Made by a program: the position numbers and the translations under genes. The notes under the pieces are model-generated. The model made no database searches. It was not told the origin of the DNA and saw only the letters and a list, made by a program, of their open reading frames with translations. Positions 43,588-50,758 of a stretch of DNA of 59,961 nucleotides are shown in pieces. The stretch comes from a virus, in the IMG/VR virus record IMGVR_UViG_3300008264_000012, positions 1 to 59,961 of that record. One strand, given 5' to 3'. The stretch's first letter is position 1. Each line of letters starts with the position of its first letter.

Positions 43588-43869
43588 TCAAACGTTATCG
43601 GTTTCTTCTTCTTTTACCTTTTTATTTAAAGATTCGATTATTTGTTTTAAATCAGAAAAAAGAAAACCAACGTCGTCATCTTTTTCAAAGATACCACGGT
43701 TATCAACGTCTTTCAATTTATTAAAAGTATTTTCTACAGATTTTTTAAAGTTTATTATCCAGTCTTCTAAGATATCAACCTGGCTAAATAACTTTTTTAG
43801 TGTGATTAATAAAAACACATTAACCGATACTGATGCAAACAGTAATATTAATAACAAAATTTCAATCAT
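43588..43869 (-). CDS. Small membrane protein, 93 aa
   Basis: From the ATG at 43869 the protein starts with one hydrophobic segment (about residues 2-24, EILLLILLFASVSVNVFLLI) and continues with a charged helical tail. The start overlaps the stop of the 47-aa gene (ATGATTGA), which I prefer to an upstream ATG at 43902 lying inside that gene. It lies 13 nt before the sigma gene. A spanin- or holin-like size is noted, but no lysis motif is visible, so I assign no function. Confidence 0.65.
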   Translation of the reverse strand: MIEILLLILLFASVSVNVFLLITLKKLFSQVDILEDWIINFKKSVENTFNKLKDVDNRGIFEKDDDVGFLFSDLKQIIESLNKKVKEEETDNV

Positions 43870-44005
43870 TGTCTGTAGGTAGTTCTTCGTCCACTTCCAC
43901 AAATTCCGAAATATAATCTAAAGCGTCATTCAAGGTTTTCCAACACGATTCGTCGTATGATCTTTTGATCAATTTATACAATTCTTTAAGTTCAGTTTCA
44001 TCCAT
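43862..44005 (-). CDS. 47-aa acidic protein
   Basis: Reads MDETELKELYKLIKRSYDES, then CWKTLNDALDYISEFVEVDE and ends in TDND. It is small, acidic and helical. It is coupled to the membrane-protein gene by stop-start overlap and preceded by TACTTATA three bases before the ATG. Function unknown; the overlap and motif support it as a real gene. Confidence 0.6.
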   Translation of the reverse strand: MDETELKELYKLIKRSYDESCWKTLNDALDYISEFVEVDEELPTDND

Positions 44006-44008
44006 ACT

Positions 44009-44016
44009 TATAAGTA
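44009..44016 (-). promoter_or_regulatory. TACTTATA motif before the 47-aa gene
   Basis: The minus strand reads TACTTATA three bases before the ATG at 44005. One-base variant of the recurrent motif; it would drive the unit leading to the sigma-like gene. Confidence 0.4.
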
Positions 44017-44073
44017 CATATATATGAACCGACTACAAAATTATAAAAGATTATAAAAGAATTATTTTAATTG

Positions 44074-45117
44074 TTAAAAACTAAACATTCCTCTTACTCC
44101 CGTTTTGCCTTTTCGCTCGACTATTTTCTCCACTATCTTTTCAACCTCAACAGGCTTCTCAACAATTTTCTCAACTTCAACTGGTTTTTCAATAATTTTC
44201 TCCACTATCTTTTCAACCTCAACAGGCTTCTCAACAATTTTTTCTACTATGGTTTGAGTTGGTGGAATTGGATCAACGTTAGATTCATCAGTAGGCTTTT
44301 CTTGTTTTTTATACAATTCGTAATTTTTGTCATCTTCTGAATAAATTTTATTCGTGCTTATATTATATGCCAATAATAGTACAACGGCGAGTGGATCAAA
44401 TACTGTAATAAGTACCACAATAAACCATTTCACTACGTTTTGAATAGTTGTACTAAATTGATCCGCTACGAATTTAAAGGTTGTAATGTCTTTTTTCTGA
44501 CTATTATCCACTTTCAACTTGAAAATATCATCGTCTATAGATGTAGATTTAGCACTATAGGTTTTAATTTTGTCATTTTCGTTTTCTAACTGTTTGTTAA
44601 GATCTGTGATTTGATCGTTAATTTGATTTTGAATATTTTGTAGTTGAATTGGATTACGAGCGATTAATGCGTTTGTAAGTACTTCATTCAATCTATTTTC
44701 TTGACTATTTCTTAACACATAGAGTTTTTCTATAGATTTTTTTGTAGATTCAATTTTATTAATCTCTTCTTTTTTTTGAGACTCTAATGTAGAAATTTTA
44801 TTCAATGATAATTCGGTTTCCAACGATGATTTTTGAAAAGCAGCAGTTAAAAATCCAAATACACCCAATGATGTTATAGCCATCAATGCGAATACTGCGA
44901 TTATCATATATGTCTTCATTAGAAAATTGACTTTATTCCAGTATCTAAATAACCAACTAGTTGTTACCAACTTGCCGAGTTCTAAAGATCCAGCCATAAT
45001 CATAGCTGCGATGGTTGCACCTGAAAATAACAATCCAATACCATATACACTGAAATACGCAGCGCATCCTGCAATTAAAAAAGATGTTGCTATTACCAAA
45101 TGATGAAATTTTATCAT
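44074..45117 (-). CDS. Membrane protein with coiled coil and VEK repeat tail
   Basis: A 347-residue integral membrane protein. Three hydrophobic segments fill residues about 5-92 (LVIATSFLIAGCAAYFSVYG, GATIAAMIMAGSLELGK, TYMIIAVFALMAITSLGVFG). A long coiled coil covers about 100-205, and a fourth membrane segment lies at about 226-248 (FIVVLITVFDPLAVVLLLAY). The last 60 residues are VEKIVEKPVEVEK-type repeats, probably an extended rod. It sits between Hsp20 and the small membrane protein. Role unknown; a host membrane or DNA-delivery function are both open. Confidence 0.75.
   Translation of the reverse strand: MIKFHHLVIATSFLIAGCAAYFSVYGIGLLFSGATIAAMIMAGSLELGKLVTTSWLFRYWNKVNFLMKTYMIIAVFALMAITSLGVFGFLTAAFQKSSLETELSLNKISTLESQKKEEINKIESTKKSIEKLYVLRNSQENRLNEVLTNALIARNPIQLQNIQNQINDQITDLNKQLENENDKIKTYSAKSTSIDDDIFKLKVDNSQKKDITTFKFVADQFSTTIQNVVKWFIVVLITVFDPLAVVLLLAYNISTNKIYSEDDKNYELYKKQEKPTDESNVDPIPPTQTIVEKIVEKPVEVEKIVEKIIEKPVEVEKIVEKPVEVEKIVEKIVERKGKTGVRGMFSF
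44110..44253. repeat. VEK/VEV coding tandem repeat
   Basis: Imperfect repeats encoding VEKIVEKPVEVEK at the C-terminus of the 347-aa membrane protein. The larger nucleotide unit recurs nearly exactly, which suggests recent duplication or slippage. Confidence 0.85.
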
Positions 45118-45120
45118 ATC

Positions 45121-45128
45121 TATAAATA
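45121..45128 (-). promoter_or_regulatory. TATTTATA motif before the membrane protein gene
   Basis: The minus strand reads TATTTATA, three bases, then the ATG at 45117, immediately after the Hsp20 terminator. Strong case for a transcription start. Confidence 0.6.
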
Positions 45129-45140
45129 GATAGAAATAAA

Positions 45141-45168
45141 AAACCCCGCCAATTTAATGGCGGGGTTT
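45141..45168 (-). terminator. Terminator after hsp20
   Basis: An 11-bp GC-rich stem (AAACCCCGCCA and its complement) with a short AT loop and T-rich flank, 20 nt after the Hsp20 stop. Confidence 0.9.
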
Positions 45169-45188
45169 AATATAACCTTGATTGAATA

Positions 45189-45671
45189 TTAATCAATCTT
45201 TACCTTCTTGGTTTCAGGAATTGTTGGTTTGACCTTTGATAAAGTCACCCTCAACAACCCATTTTCAAACTTTGCACTGGGATTATTTCTATCTATTTGA
45301 TCTCCCAAAGTAAAACTTCGTTTAAAGCTACTATGTTTCAATTCCCTACGAATATACTTTCCAGTTGATTCTCTACCATCAACATTTTTAATCTTTTGAC
45401 CACTAATGGTAAGCACGTTCTCTTGTACATCCACAGATACTTCATCTTTGGATAGACCAGGAATTTCAGCTAGAATTTCTACACGGTCATTGTAATCAAC
45501 AACATCTACACGGGGATAACTTTGTTTTTCAAAAAAACCAACACCTAACTCTTTATTTAGTTCTGGGAAATGTGCCGCAAATACTTCATCGAATACGCGG
45601 TCAAATGGTGTTAAAAACTCATCACGATCAATGTGTCGCAATGCAAACGGACTATATTTAATTACTGACAT
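45189..45671 (-). CDS. Small heat shock protein, Hsp20 family
   Basis: A 160-residue holdase chaperone. The alpha-crystallin domain (about residues 50-140) is clear: PRVDVVDYNDRVEILAEIPG, LSKDEVSVDVQENVLTISGQ, and the closing AKFENGLLRVTLSK. Phage Hsp20 is known in cyanophage-type T4-like viruses and probably helps fold structural proteins. It has its own terminator and a long leader with a Shine-Dalgarno (AAAGAAAGG) plus two palindromic elements, so it is regulated as a separate unit. Confidence 0.95.
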   Translation of the reverse strand: MSVIKYSPFALRHIDRDEFLTPFDRVFDEVFAAHFPELNKELGVGFFEKQSYPRVDVVDYNDRVEILAEIPGLSKDEVSVDVQENVLTISGQKIKNVDGRESTGKYIRRELKHSSFKRSFTLGDQIDRNNPSAKFENGLLRVTLSKVKPTIPETKKVKID

Positions 45672-45730
45672 ATATTTACCTTTCTTTTAATAATTCTATT
45701 GAACTTATTAACCTAATAGCCTCACTCGAG

Positions 45731-45761
45731 CACTATAGTGAATAACACATCTGTGTCATTC
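45731..45761. promoter_or_regulatory. Two inverted repeats upstream of hsp20
   Basis: CACTATAGTG (45731-45740) is a perfect 10-bp palindrome. Directly next to it is a 10-bp inverted repeat with a 2-nt centre and one mismatch (arms 45740-45749 and 45752-45761, GAATAACACA and TGTGTCATTC). They lie 60-90 nt before the Hsp20 ATG. An operator or a leader hairpin is possible. Confidence 0.45.
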
Positions 45762-45803
45762 AAGAATATATATAACATAAATTCGGAAAAACGTCAATAT
45801 TTT

Positions 45804-48692
45804 TTATCCAACCGACGAAACTCCGCCTGTTTGACACAAATTAATGTAACTTTCAGCGTCTATATTATTATTGTTTTTTCTTAAGAACAATATATAAAAA
45901 TTTGCACTTCCTAATATGGAATTGGTTGTTACAACTGTATAAGTGCCTGAAAATTGACCTGATGTGCCTGGTGTACACACATATTCTTGTCCACCTGCAG
46001 TATCCAAAATCCAATTTATACTAACTGAATAACCGTCTTGTGTTATACTTGTTGGTAATGTACATCCTGAATTTGGCAAAGCATTAACAACTGCTTTGGC
46101 AAAAGTTTTATCAGCGGATGTACCAGTTTTATATGCAATTGTTACCACCGTTCTAAGTTTTATTTGCGTCCAACTTTCAAACATACTAGAATTATAACTT
46201 ATACATCCTAAATTACTTGTTACAGGCGTAACTACAGGAGGTATTACAGTAGTAACAACTTCTTTTTTACATTTATTTTTATCTGATAAAAATCTAATTG
46301 TAATATTTTTAGATGTCTCGGTATATTCTGGTGGAAGAGTAGCTACAGCTTGATTTTTTATATCAATACTTGATGGTTGGTTTGAATTTGAATAATTTAT
46401 AATTCCAACTCCTATACTTATTTTTTTAGATTTATATGGTTCGATAGAAATGGGAGATTGAGGATCAATTGTAACAGGCGATAACAAAGAATTTAATACA
46501 CTACCATCGTTATTGGTCCAATTTTGATTCAAAGTAATTGTCATTGAATCGGGATTGTTATTTATAATTATAAAACTTCCCGTGTGTTTTATCTGTGTCA
46601 AAAGTGTAGGATCACATATTTGTGGAGATGTAGATGTTCCACAATTACAATTTATAGAATTTTCCCCACCAGAAATACCGATATCTTGTGGCCAATTTGG
46701 ATTTTTTAGTGTAGTAACAACACAGCTGTTTTTATCGGATGAAAAATAAAACGTATTTTGAGAAATCGGATTAATATAATAATCTGAATCTGTAGTTGCT
46801 GTAACTGGACAAGTTAAATATATACTAGCCGGTTGAGATGGATTATTATAATTGTTTTTTCCAAATGACACTGATATTTTCTTGCTTTCGTTTGGTTGTA
46901 GTACGATAGGCGAATCAGGATTCATTTCTACAGGAGTAAGTAAAGAATCTATAGCAGTTCCATTTTGATTTTTCCAATTATTTTTATCAAATGTAAATGT
47001 AATTGGTTTGATGGAAGAATTATTTGTTATTGTAAAACTACCACTGTGTCTCACTTGAATTGTAGAAGAGGGATTTGATATAATCTGAGCAGAATTTGGA
47101 TTTGAATTGCAAGATAACTGATCTATTCCCACAGCTTGCCAAAAATTTGGAGTACTCCATGTTTGTTTAATAGGCAAACTTATATTACATGAATTTTTAT
47201 CAAAATTAGCTATAATTTCACAATTTTGCGATTGTGGAGAATATCCCAGTGGTAAGGTTAGATTAACCGAACCTTTAGCCGTAAAAGTTTTTGGTTGAAG
47301 TGTATTTTCATAGTTAGACAGCCCAAAGCCAATGCTAATTTTACGTATACTGTTAGCTGAAATGGAAAACATGCCAGTTGGAGTAAAATCAACTGTACTA
47401 ATTAATGAATTTAAAGGTGTTCCATCTAAGTTAGTCCAAGTTGGACTAATGGTAGCTAACATTTCCGCATTGTTATTATTCGTGATTATGAAGCTACCAC
47501 TATGTTTTATTTGCGTGGTAGAAGTTGGATTACATACTGGTTGAGTATAACCATCGCCGCAATCTAAATAACCGCATCTTGGGCCTGTAAATGAAATATT
47601 TGTTGGAAAATTTCCAACTGTTGTCGGCGTTGGCGGTGGTGTACAAGATGATGCGTTTGAATCTTGAGTGCCTAAAATATAAAGTGTAATTTGACCAAAT
47701 GTAGATGTATTTTCAAAAGAATATGCATGTATAGGATTTGTTCCGCCCGAACTAGTAGCGGTTACCAACCCAGTATAAAAATATCCAAGTGGACCATCCG
47801 GTGTGGTTGATTTTTGTAAAATCAACCCGTCAAAAGTCAACGTTCTACTGTATCCCAAATTATCTTTATAAGATATAACTGGCAAAAGTTGTCCACTCGA
47901 TTTATAAGTTGTAATATTTGGATTTTGTAGTAAGCTATTTAGGTTATTCAATATATTAGACAAATCTGTTATTTTCGTATTTGTATAACCATTTGATGTT
48001 TTATCACTGTTGATTTTTTGGAACAATAAAGAAGATGCGGTTGGTAAATCTGCGGCAGACAATGTGTATGTATATGTTGTATTATCAACAACTGTACTTG
48101 TACAAGTGCCTATAAACATACTAGATGAAAATGCATTTGACAAACAATCTTTAGAAACTAATTTATATGCTTTTGTATTAATTAAATTATAAAATAATTC
48201 AACATTGTCACCGGATTTAGCATAAGAAAACATCTTATTCCATCCAGAATCTACAATAGGCGTGGTAACATCTGACTTAGAGTATAATGTGTATTGATAA
48301 ATTTTATCCTGTATATTATTGGTCAAAAAGTTATTATTTTGTACTACACTTGGAGAATAAATTTTAACAGTAGCAACACCAGTAGACGCAGCTACATTGA
48401 ACGAACTACTTATATAAGAAGCTCCATAAAATTCACTAAACTTTATTGGTCGTCTATTGTCTTTATTTATGAATCCAACACCTAAAGCTTTTGTGATATT
48501 AATTGTTCGTGAATCGGAGTTTGAATTACCAATCCTATTTTCCAATTGATAATAACTTTGTGATATAGAAAAGTTATTTGAACCTGGATTATAAAAGTTA
48601 TTTAATAAACTATTAATCGAAAGATTTTCGCTGTTATTGGTTTCGCTTTTGAAACTCAACGGGCCGGATCTGTTTAATATATTGACAGGCAT
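45804..48692 (-). CDS. Tail fibre/adhesin with three tandem Ig-like repeats
   Basis: A 962-residue fibre protein. The N-terminus (residues about 1-92: ILNRSGPLSFKSE, INITKALGVGF, PIKFSEFYGA) resembles the attachment domain of phage adhesins. Three tandem domains of about 150 residues follow (about 355-502, 503-657, 658-808). Each has a Cys-containing start, I(K/R)HxGSFxIxNN, (S/N)LL(S/T)PV-type strands, a KKISxxxG segment and an ending SDKNxC or FDKNSC. The C-terminal 130 residues are a different beta domain. Repeats of this kind are common in tail appendages that touch the host surface. No S74-type chaperone end is seen. Confidence 0.8.
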   Translation of the reverse strand: MPVNILNRSGPLSFKSETNNSENLSINSLLNNFYNPGSNNFSISQSYYQLENRIGNSNSDSRTINITKALGVGFINKDNRRPIKFSEFYGASYISSSFNVAASTGVATVKIYSPSVVQNNNFLTNNIQDKIYQYTLYSKSDVTTPIVDSGWNKMFSYAKSGDNVELFYNLINTKAYKLVSKDCLSNAFSSSMFIGTCTSTVVDNTTYTYTLSAADLPTASSLLFQKINSDKTSNGYTNTKITDLSNILNNLNSLLQNPNITTYKSSGQLLPVISYKDNLGYSRTLTFDGLILQKSTTPDGPLGYFYTGLVTATSSGGTNPIHAYSFENTSTFGQITLYILGTQDSNASSCTPPPTPTTVGNFPTNISFTGPRCGYLDCGDGYTQPVCNPTSTTQIKHSGSFIITNNNNAEMLATISPTWTNLDGTPLNSLISTVDFTPTGMFSISANSIRKISIGFGLSNYENTLQPKTFTAKGSVNLTLPLGYSPQSQNCEIIANFDKNSCNISLPIKQTWSTPNFWQAVGIDQLSCNSNPNSAQIISNPSSTIQVRHSGSFTITNNSSIKPITFTFDKNNWKNQNGTAIDSLLTPVEMNPDSPIVLQPNESKKISVSFGKNNYNNPSQPASIYLTCPVTATTDSDYYINPISQNTFYFSSDKNSCVVTTLKNPNWPQDIGISGGENSINCNCGTSTSPQICDPTLLTQIKHTGSFIIINNNPDSMTITLNQNWTNNDGSVLNSLLSPVTIDPQSPISIEPYKSKKISIGVGIINYSNSNQPSSIDIKNQAVATLPPEYTETSKNITIRFLSDKNKCKKEVVTTVIPPVVTPVTSNLGCISYNSSMFESWTQIKLRTVVTIAYKTGTSADKTFAKAVVNALPNSGCTLPTSITQDGYSVSINWILDTAGGQEYVCTPGTSGQFSGTYTVVTTNSILGSANFYILFLRKNNNNIDAESYINLCQTGGVSSVG

Positions 48693-48706
48693 ATATCCTA
48701 TATATA

Positions 48707-50197
48707 TTAAAATTTGATCTTATTTTTTAGTTCTTGAACTTCTTTGTGTAGTTCTTGAATAGATTTTAGTAACAATGCGATAAGTGGATTATACTTTACA
48801 ACTTTATACCCCTCGATATTTTCAGTTACCAAGTCAGGATACAGTTCTTCGATTTGTTGAGCACTAACACCAAAATCTTGTTTTCCATTTGATTTCCAAT
48901 TAAATTCAATTGGATTTATCTGATTAACTTTGGATAAAGCATTTTCTATAGGTTTAATGTTATTTTTGAGTCTTATATCTGATGAAGCGAATGTGGATAG
49001 TGCAACTATATCACCTCTTACATCCAACTGACCACTACCACTCACACGTAATAATTTGGTTTGACTACTTCCTGATGTGATCAAAAATACATTTGAATTT
49101 GGATTGTATCCTGTTGGCCAACCAGTAGATCCGCTTAAATGTAAGTGCAATTGAGCATTTACATTATCAGAACTTACTATATTGCCTATACTTAATAGTC
49201 TTTGTCTTACACCCAATACTCCCCATCCAGATTTACCTGATTGCCAAATTACATCTCTGCCTGATAAAGCCGATGTATTTACATGAGATCCCGAATAATA
49301 AATTGCAAAATTAGCAGCGGCTCTTAAATAATTATTAGAAGTTTGCAATCCTAATCCAGATATAGATTGTCCCGATGAAGAGTTTTGAATAATCTGTTCG
49401 CCTACAGCGGAAAATTGTAAAGGATTATTAACTGTAATTCTACCCGCAGGCATACTACCTAAATTATTAATAGTACTATTTCTTACAATATAATTGGTAG
49501 ATCCCAACGCACTTGTACCAGACCAATAAGTAAATTGATTTGAAGTACCCGTTCCAGATACTAATCCCCCTAAATTCAAAGCATAAGATGCTGTTTTAGC
49601 ACAACTAGCCGTACCATAAAATGCTACTTTTCTATTAGCGTTATAATGATTTGAAGCACTAATATAACCTTTTATACTAGCCGAAACACTTCCTGAAAAA
49701 CGACCTCTTGAAGTTCCATTGAAACTACCAGTCAATTTAGAGTTTTTACTAATTATAGTTCCATACAAACTTCCACTGAAACTTCCACTAGCATTTGCTT
49801 TTTTGGTCAATACATACCCACTAAAACTGCCACTCAATGATCCAGATGTGTTGGATCTGCCTGTGGTCAATCCTTTAAAACTTCCTGTAAAACTACCTGT
49901 ATTACTGCCATTAAAATTACCACTAAAACTACCTGAATGTTTTCCTTTGAAACTGCCTGTGAAACTACCTGTAAATGTGCCTCTTAATGTTTTTGCGGAT
50001 CCTGAAAAACTTCCTGTGTATGAACCTGTTACCGATTTTAAAAACGTCACAATATCGCCAAATGTACTCTTTCGAGAATATAAATCATTTGACGAACCAG
50101 ATTCAATTGTTAATATTAAATCTTTAGCTGTTAGTGTATTATATCTTAATAAATCACTAATTTTTACTTGTTGTATTAAATTGCAGGTGGTTGACAT
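48707..50197 (-). CDS. Tail fibre with TGSF stalk and S74 intramolecular chaperone
   Basis: A 496-residue fibre. Residues 1-50 (TCNLIQQVKISDLLRYNTLTAKD..YSRKSTFGDI) form an attachment domain shared with the next gene. Residues about 55-180 are TGSF/SGSF repeats. The C-terminus (about 405-496) begins SDIRLKNNIKPIENALSKV and contains FGVSAQQIEELYPDLV, the peptidase S74 signature of self-cleaving fibre chaperones; S-D at the start (S406-D407 region) would be the cleavage site. Trimeric folding and autoproteolysis are known for the family. Confidence 0.9.
   Translation of the reverse strand: MSTTCNLIQQVKISDLLRYNTLTAKDLILTIESGSSNDLYSRKSTFGDIVTFLKSVTGSYTGSFSGSAKTLRGTFTGSFTGSFKGKHSGSFSGNFNGSNTGSFTGSFKGLTTGRSNTSGSLSGSFSGYVLTKKANASGSFSGSLYGTIISKNSKLTGSFNGTSRGRFSGSVSASIKGYISASNHYNANRKVAFYGTASCAKTASYALNLGGLVSGTGTSNQFTYWSGTSALGSTNYIVRNSTINNLGSMPAGRITVNNPLQFSAVGEQIIQNSSSGQSISGLGLQTSNNYLRAAANFAIYYSGSHVNTSALSGRDVIWQSGKSGWGVLGVRQRLLSIGNIVSSDNVNAQLHLHLSGSTGWPTGYNPNSNVFLITSGSSQTKLLRVSGSGQLDVRGDIVALSTFASSDIRLKNNIKPIENALSKVNQINPIEFNWKSNGKQDFGVSAQQIEELYPDLVTENIEGYKVVKYNPLIALLLKSIQELHKEVQELKNKIKF
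49657..50032. repeat. TGSF/SGSF coding repeats in tail fibre
   Basis: About 20 short in-frame repeats of the GSFTGSFKG kind on the minus strand, the same repeat family as in the DNRLRE-like protein at 35.4-35.9 kb. Confidence 0.8.
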
Positions 50198-50199
50198 AA

Positions 50200-50739
50200 T
50201 TACTTCCAGGCGTATATTTTAATGTACCATTTGGTTGGATCAATGCTATATTCACTTACAATACTAGTACTACTATTATAATCATATGTTTTAATACTAG
50301 TATATGTAGGAACTATTACCAATATATTGTTGGAACTTGAAGCAATACTACAAATTGGTTTAGTTTGATTATTAAAAAATGAAGATATATCAACTTCTTG
50401 ATTAATAACAAATCGTCCATCATTTGATTGACATTGTAAAACCACTCTGGTTATAGATGGTACTGATGAAAATCCATGAGAAAAAGAAAATATATTTGAA
50501 TTACGTGTATAAAAACTATTTGAATCAGTTGTAGTATTAAATAAAGAGGTTGTATAACCAGATATACCATCTGAATTAACGTAATTCTTCAAATCTGAAA
50601 GAGTAGATTTTCTAGAATATTTTGAACCAGCTGTATTTTCTATAAGCATCAGTTGATCTGCAGCTTTTATATTATTATAGCTAGCAAGATCGCTGACTTT
50701 TATTAATTGGACATTTAAACTATTACACGGAGTTGCCAT
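50200..50739 (-). CDS. Short fibre protein sharing the attachment domain
   Basis: A 179-residue protein. Residues about 3-50 (CNSLNVQLIKVSDLASYNNI, YSRKSTLSDLKNYV) are clearly related to the N-terminus of the 496-aa fibre, including the YSRKST motif. The rest is a beta-rich domain without stalk repeats that ends in TKWYIKIYAWK. It may be a short fibre or a cap binding the same baseplate site. TATTTATA is four bases before the ATG. It overlaps nothing and ends 3 nt before the long fibre gene. Confidence 0.82.
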   Translation of the reverse strand: MATPCNSLNVQLIKVSDLASYNNIKAADQLMLIENTAGSKYSRKSTLSDLKNYVNSDGISGYTTSLFNTTTDSNSFYTRNSNIFSFSHGFSSVPSITRVVLQCQSNDGRFVINQEVDISSFFNNQTKPICSIASSSNNILVIVPTYTSIKTYDYNSSTSIVSEYSIDPTKWYIKIYAWK

Positions 50740-50743
50740 ATTT

Positions 50744-50751
50744 TATAAATA
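50744..50751 (-). promoter_or_regulatory. TATTTATA motif before the short fibre gene
   Basis: The minus strand reads TATTTATA, AAAT, then the ATG at 50739 in a 19-nt gap between fibre genes. Part of the recurrent motif set. Confidence 0.55.
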
Positions 50752-50758
50752 TAAAGTA

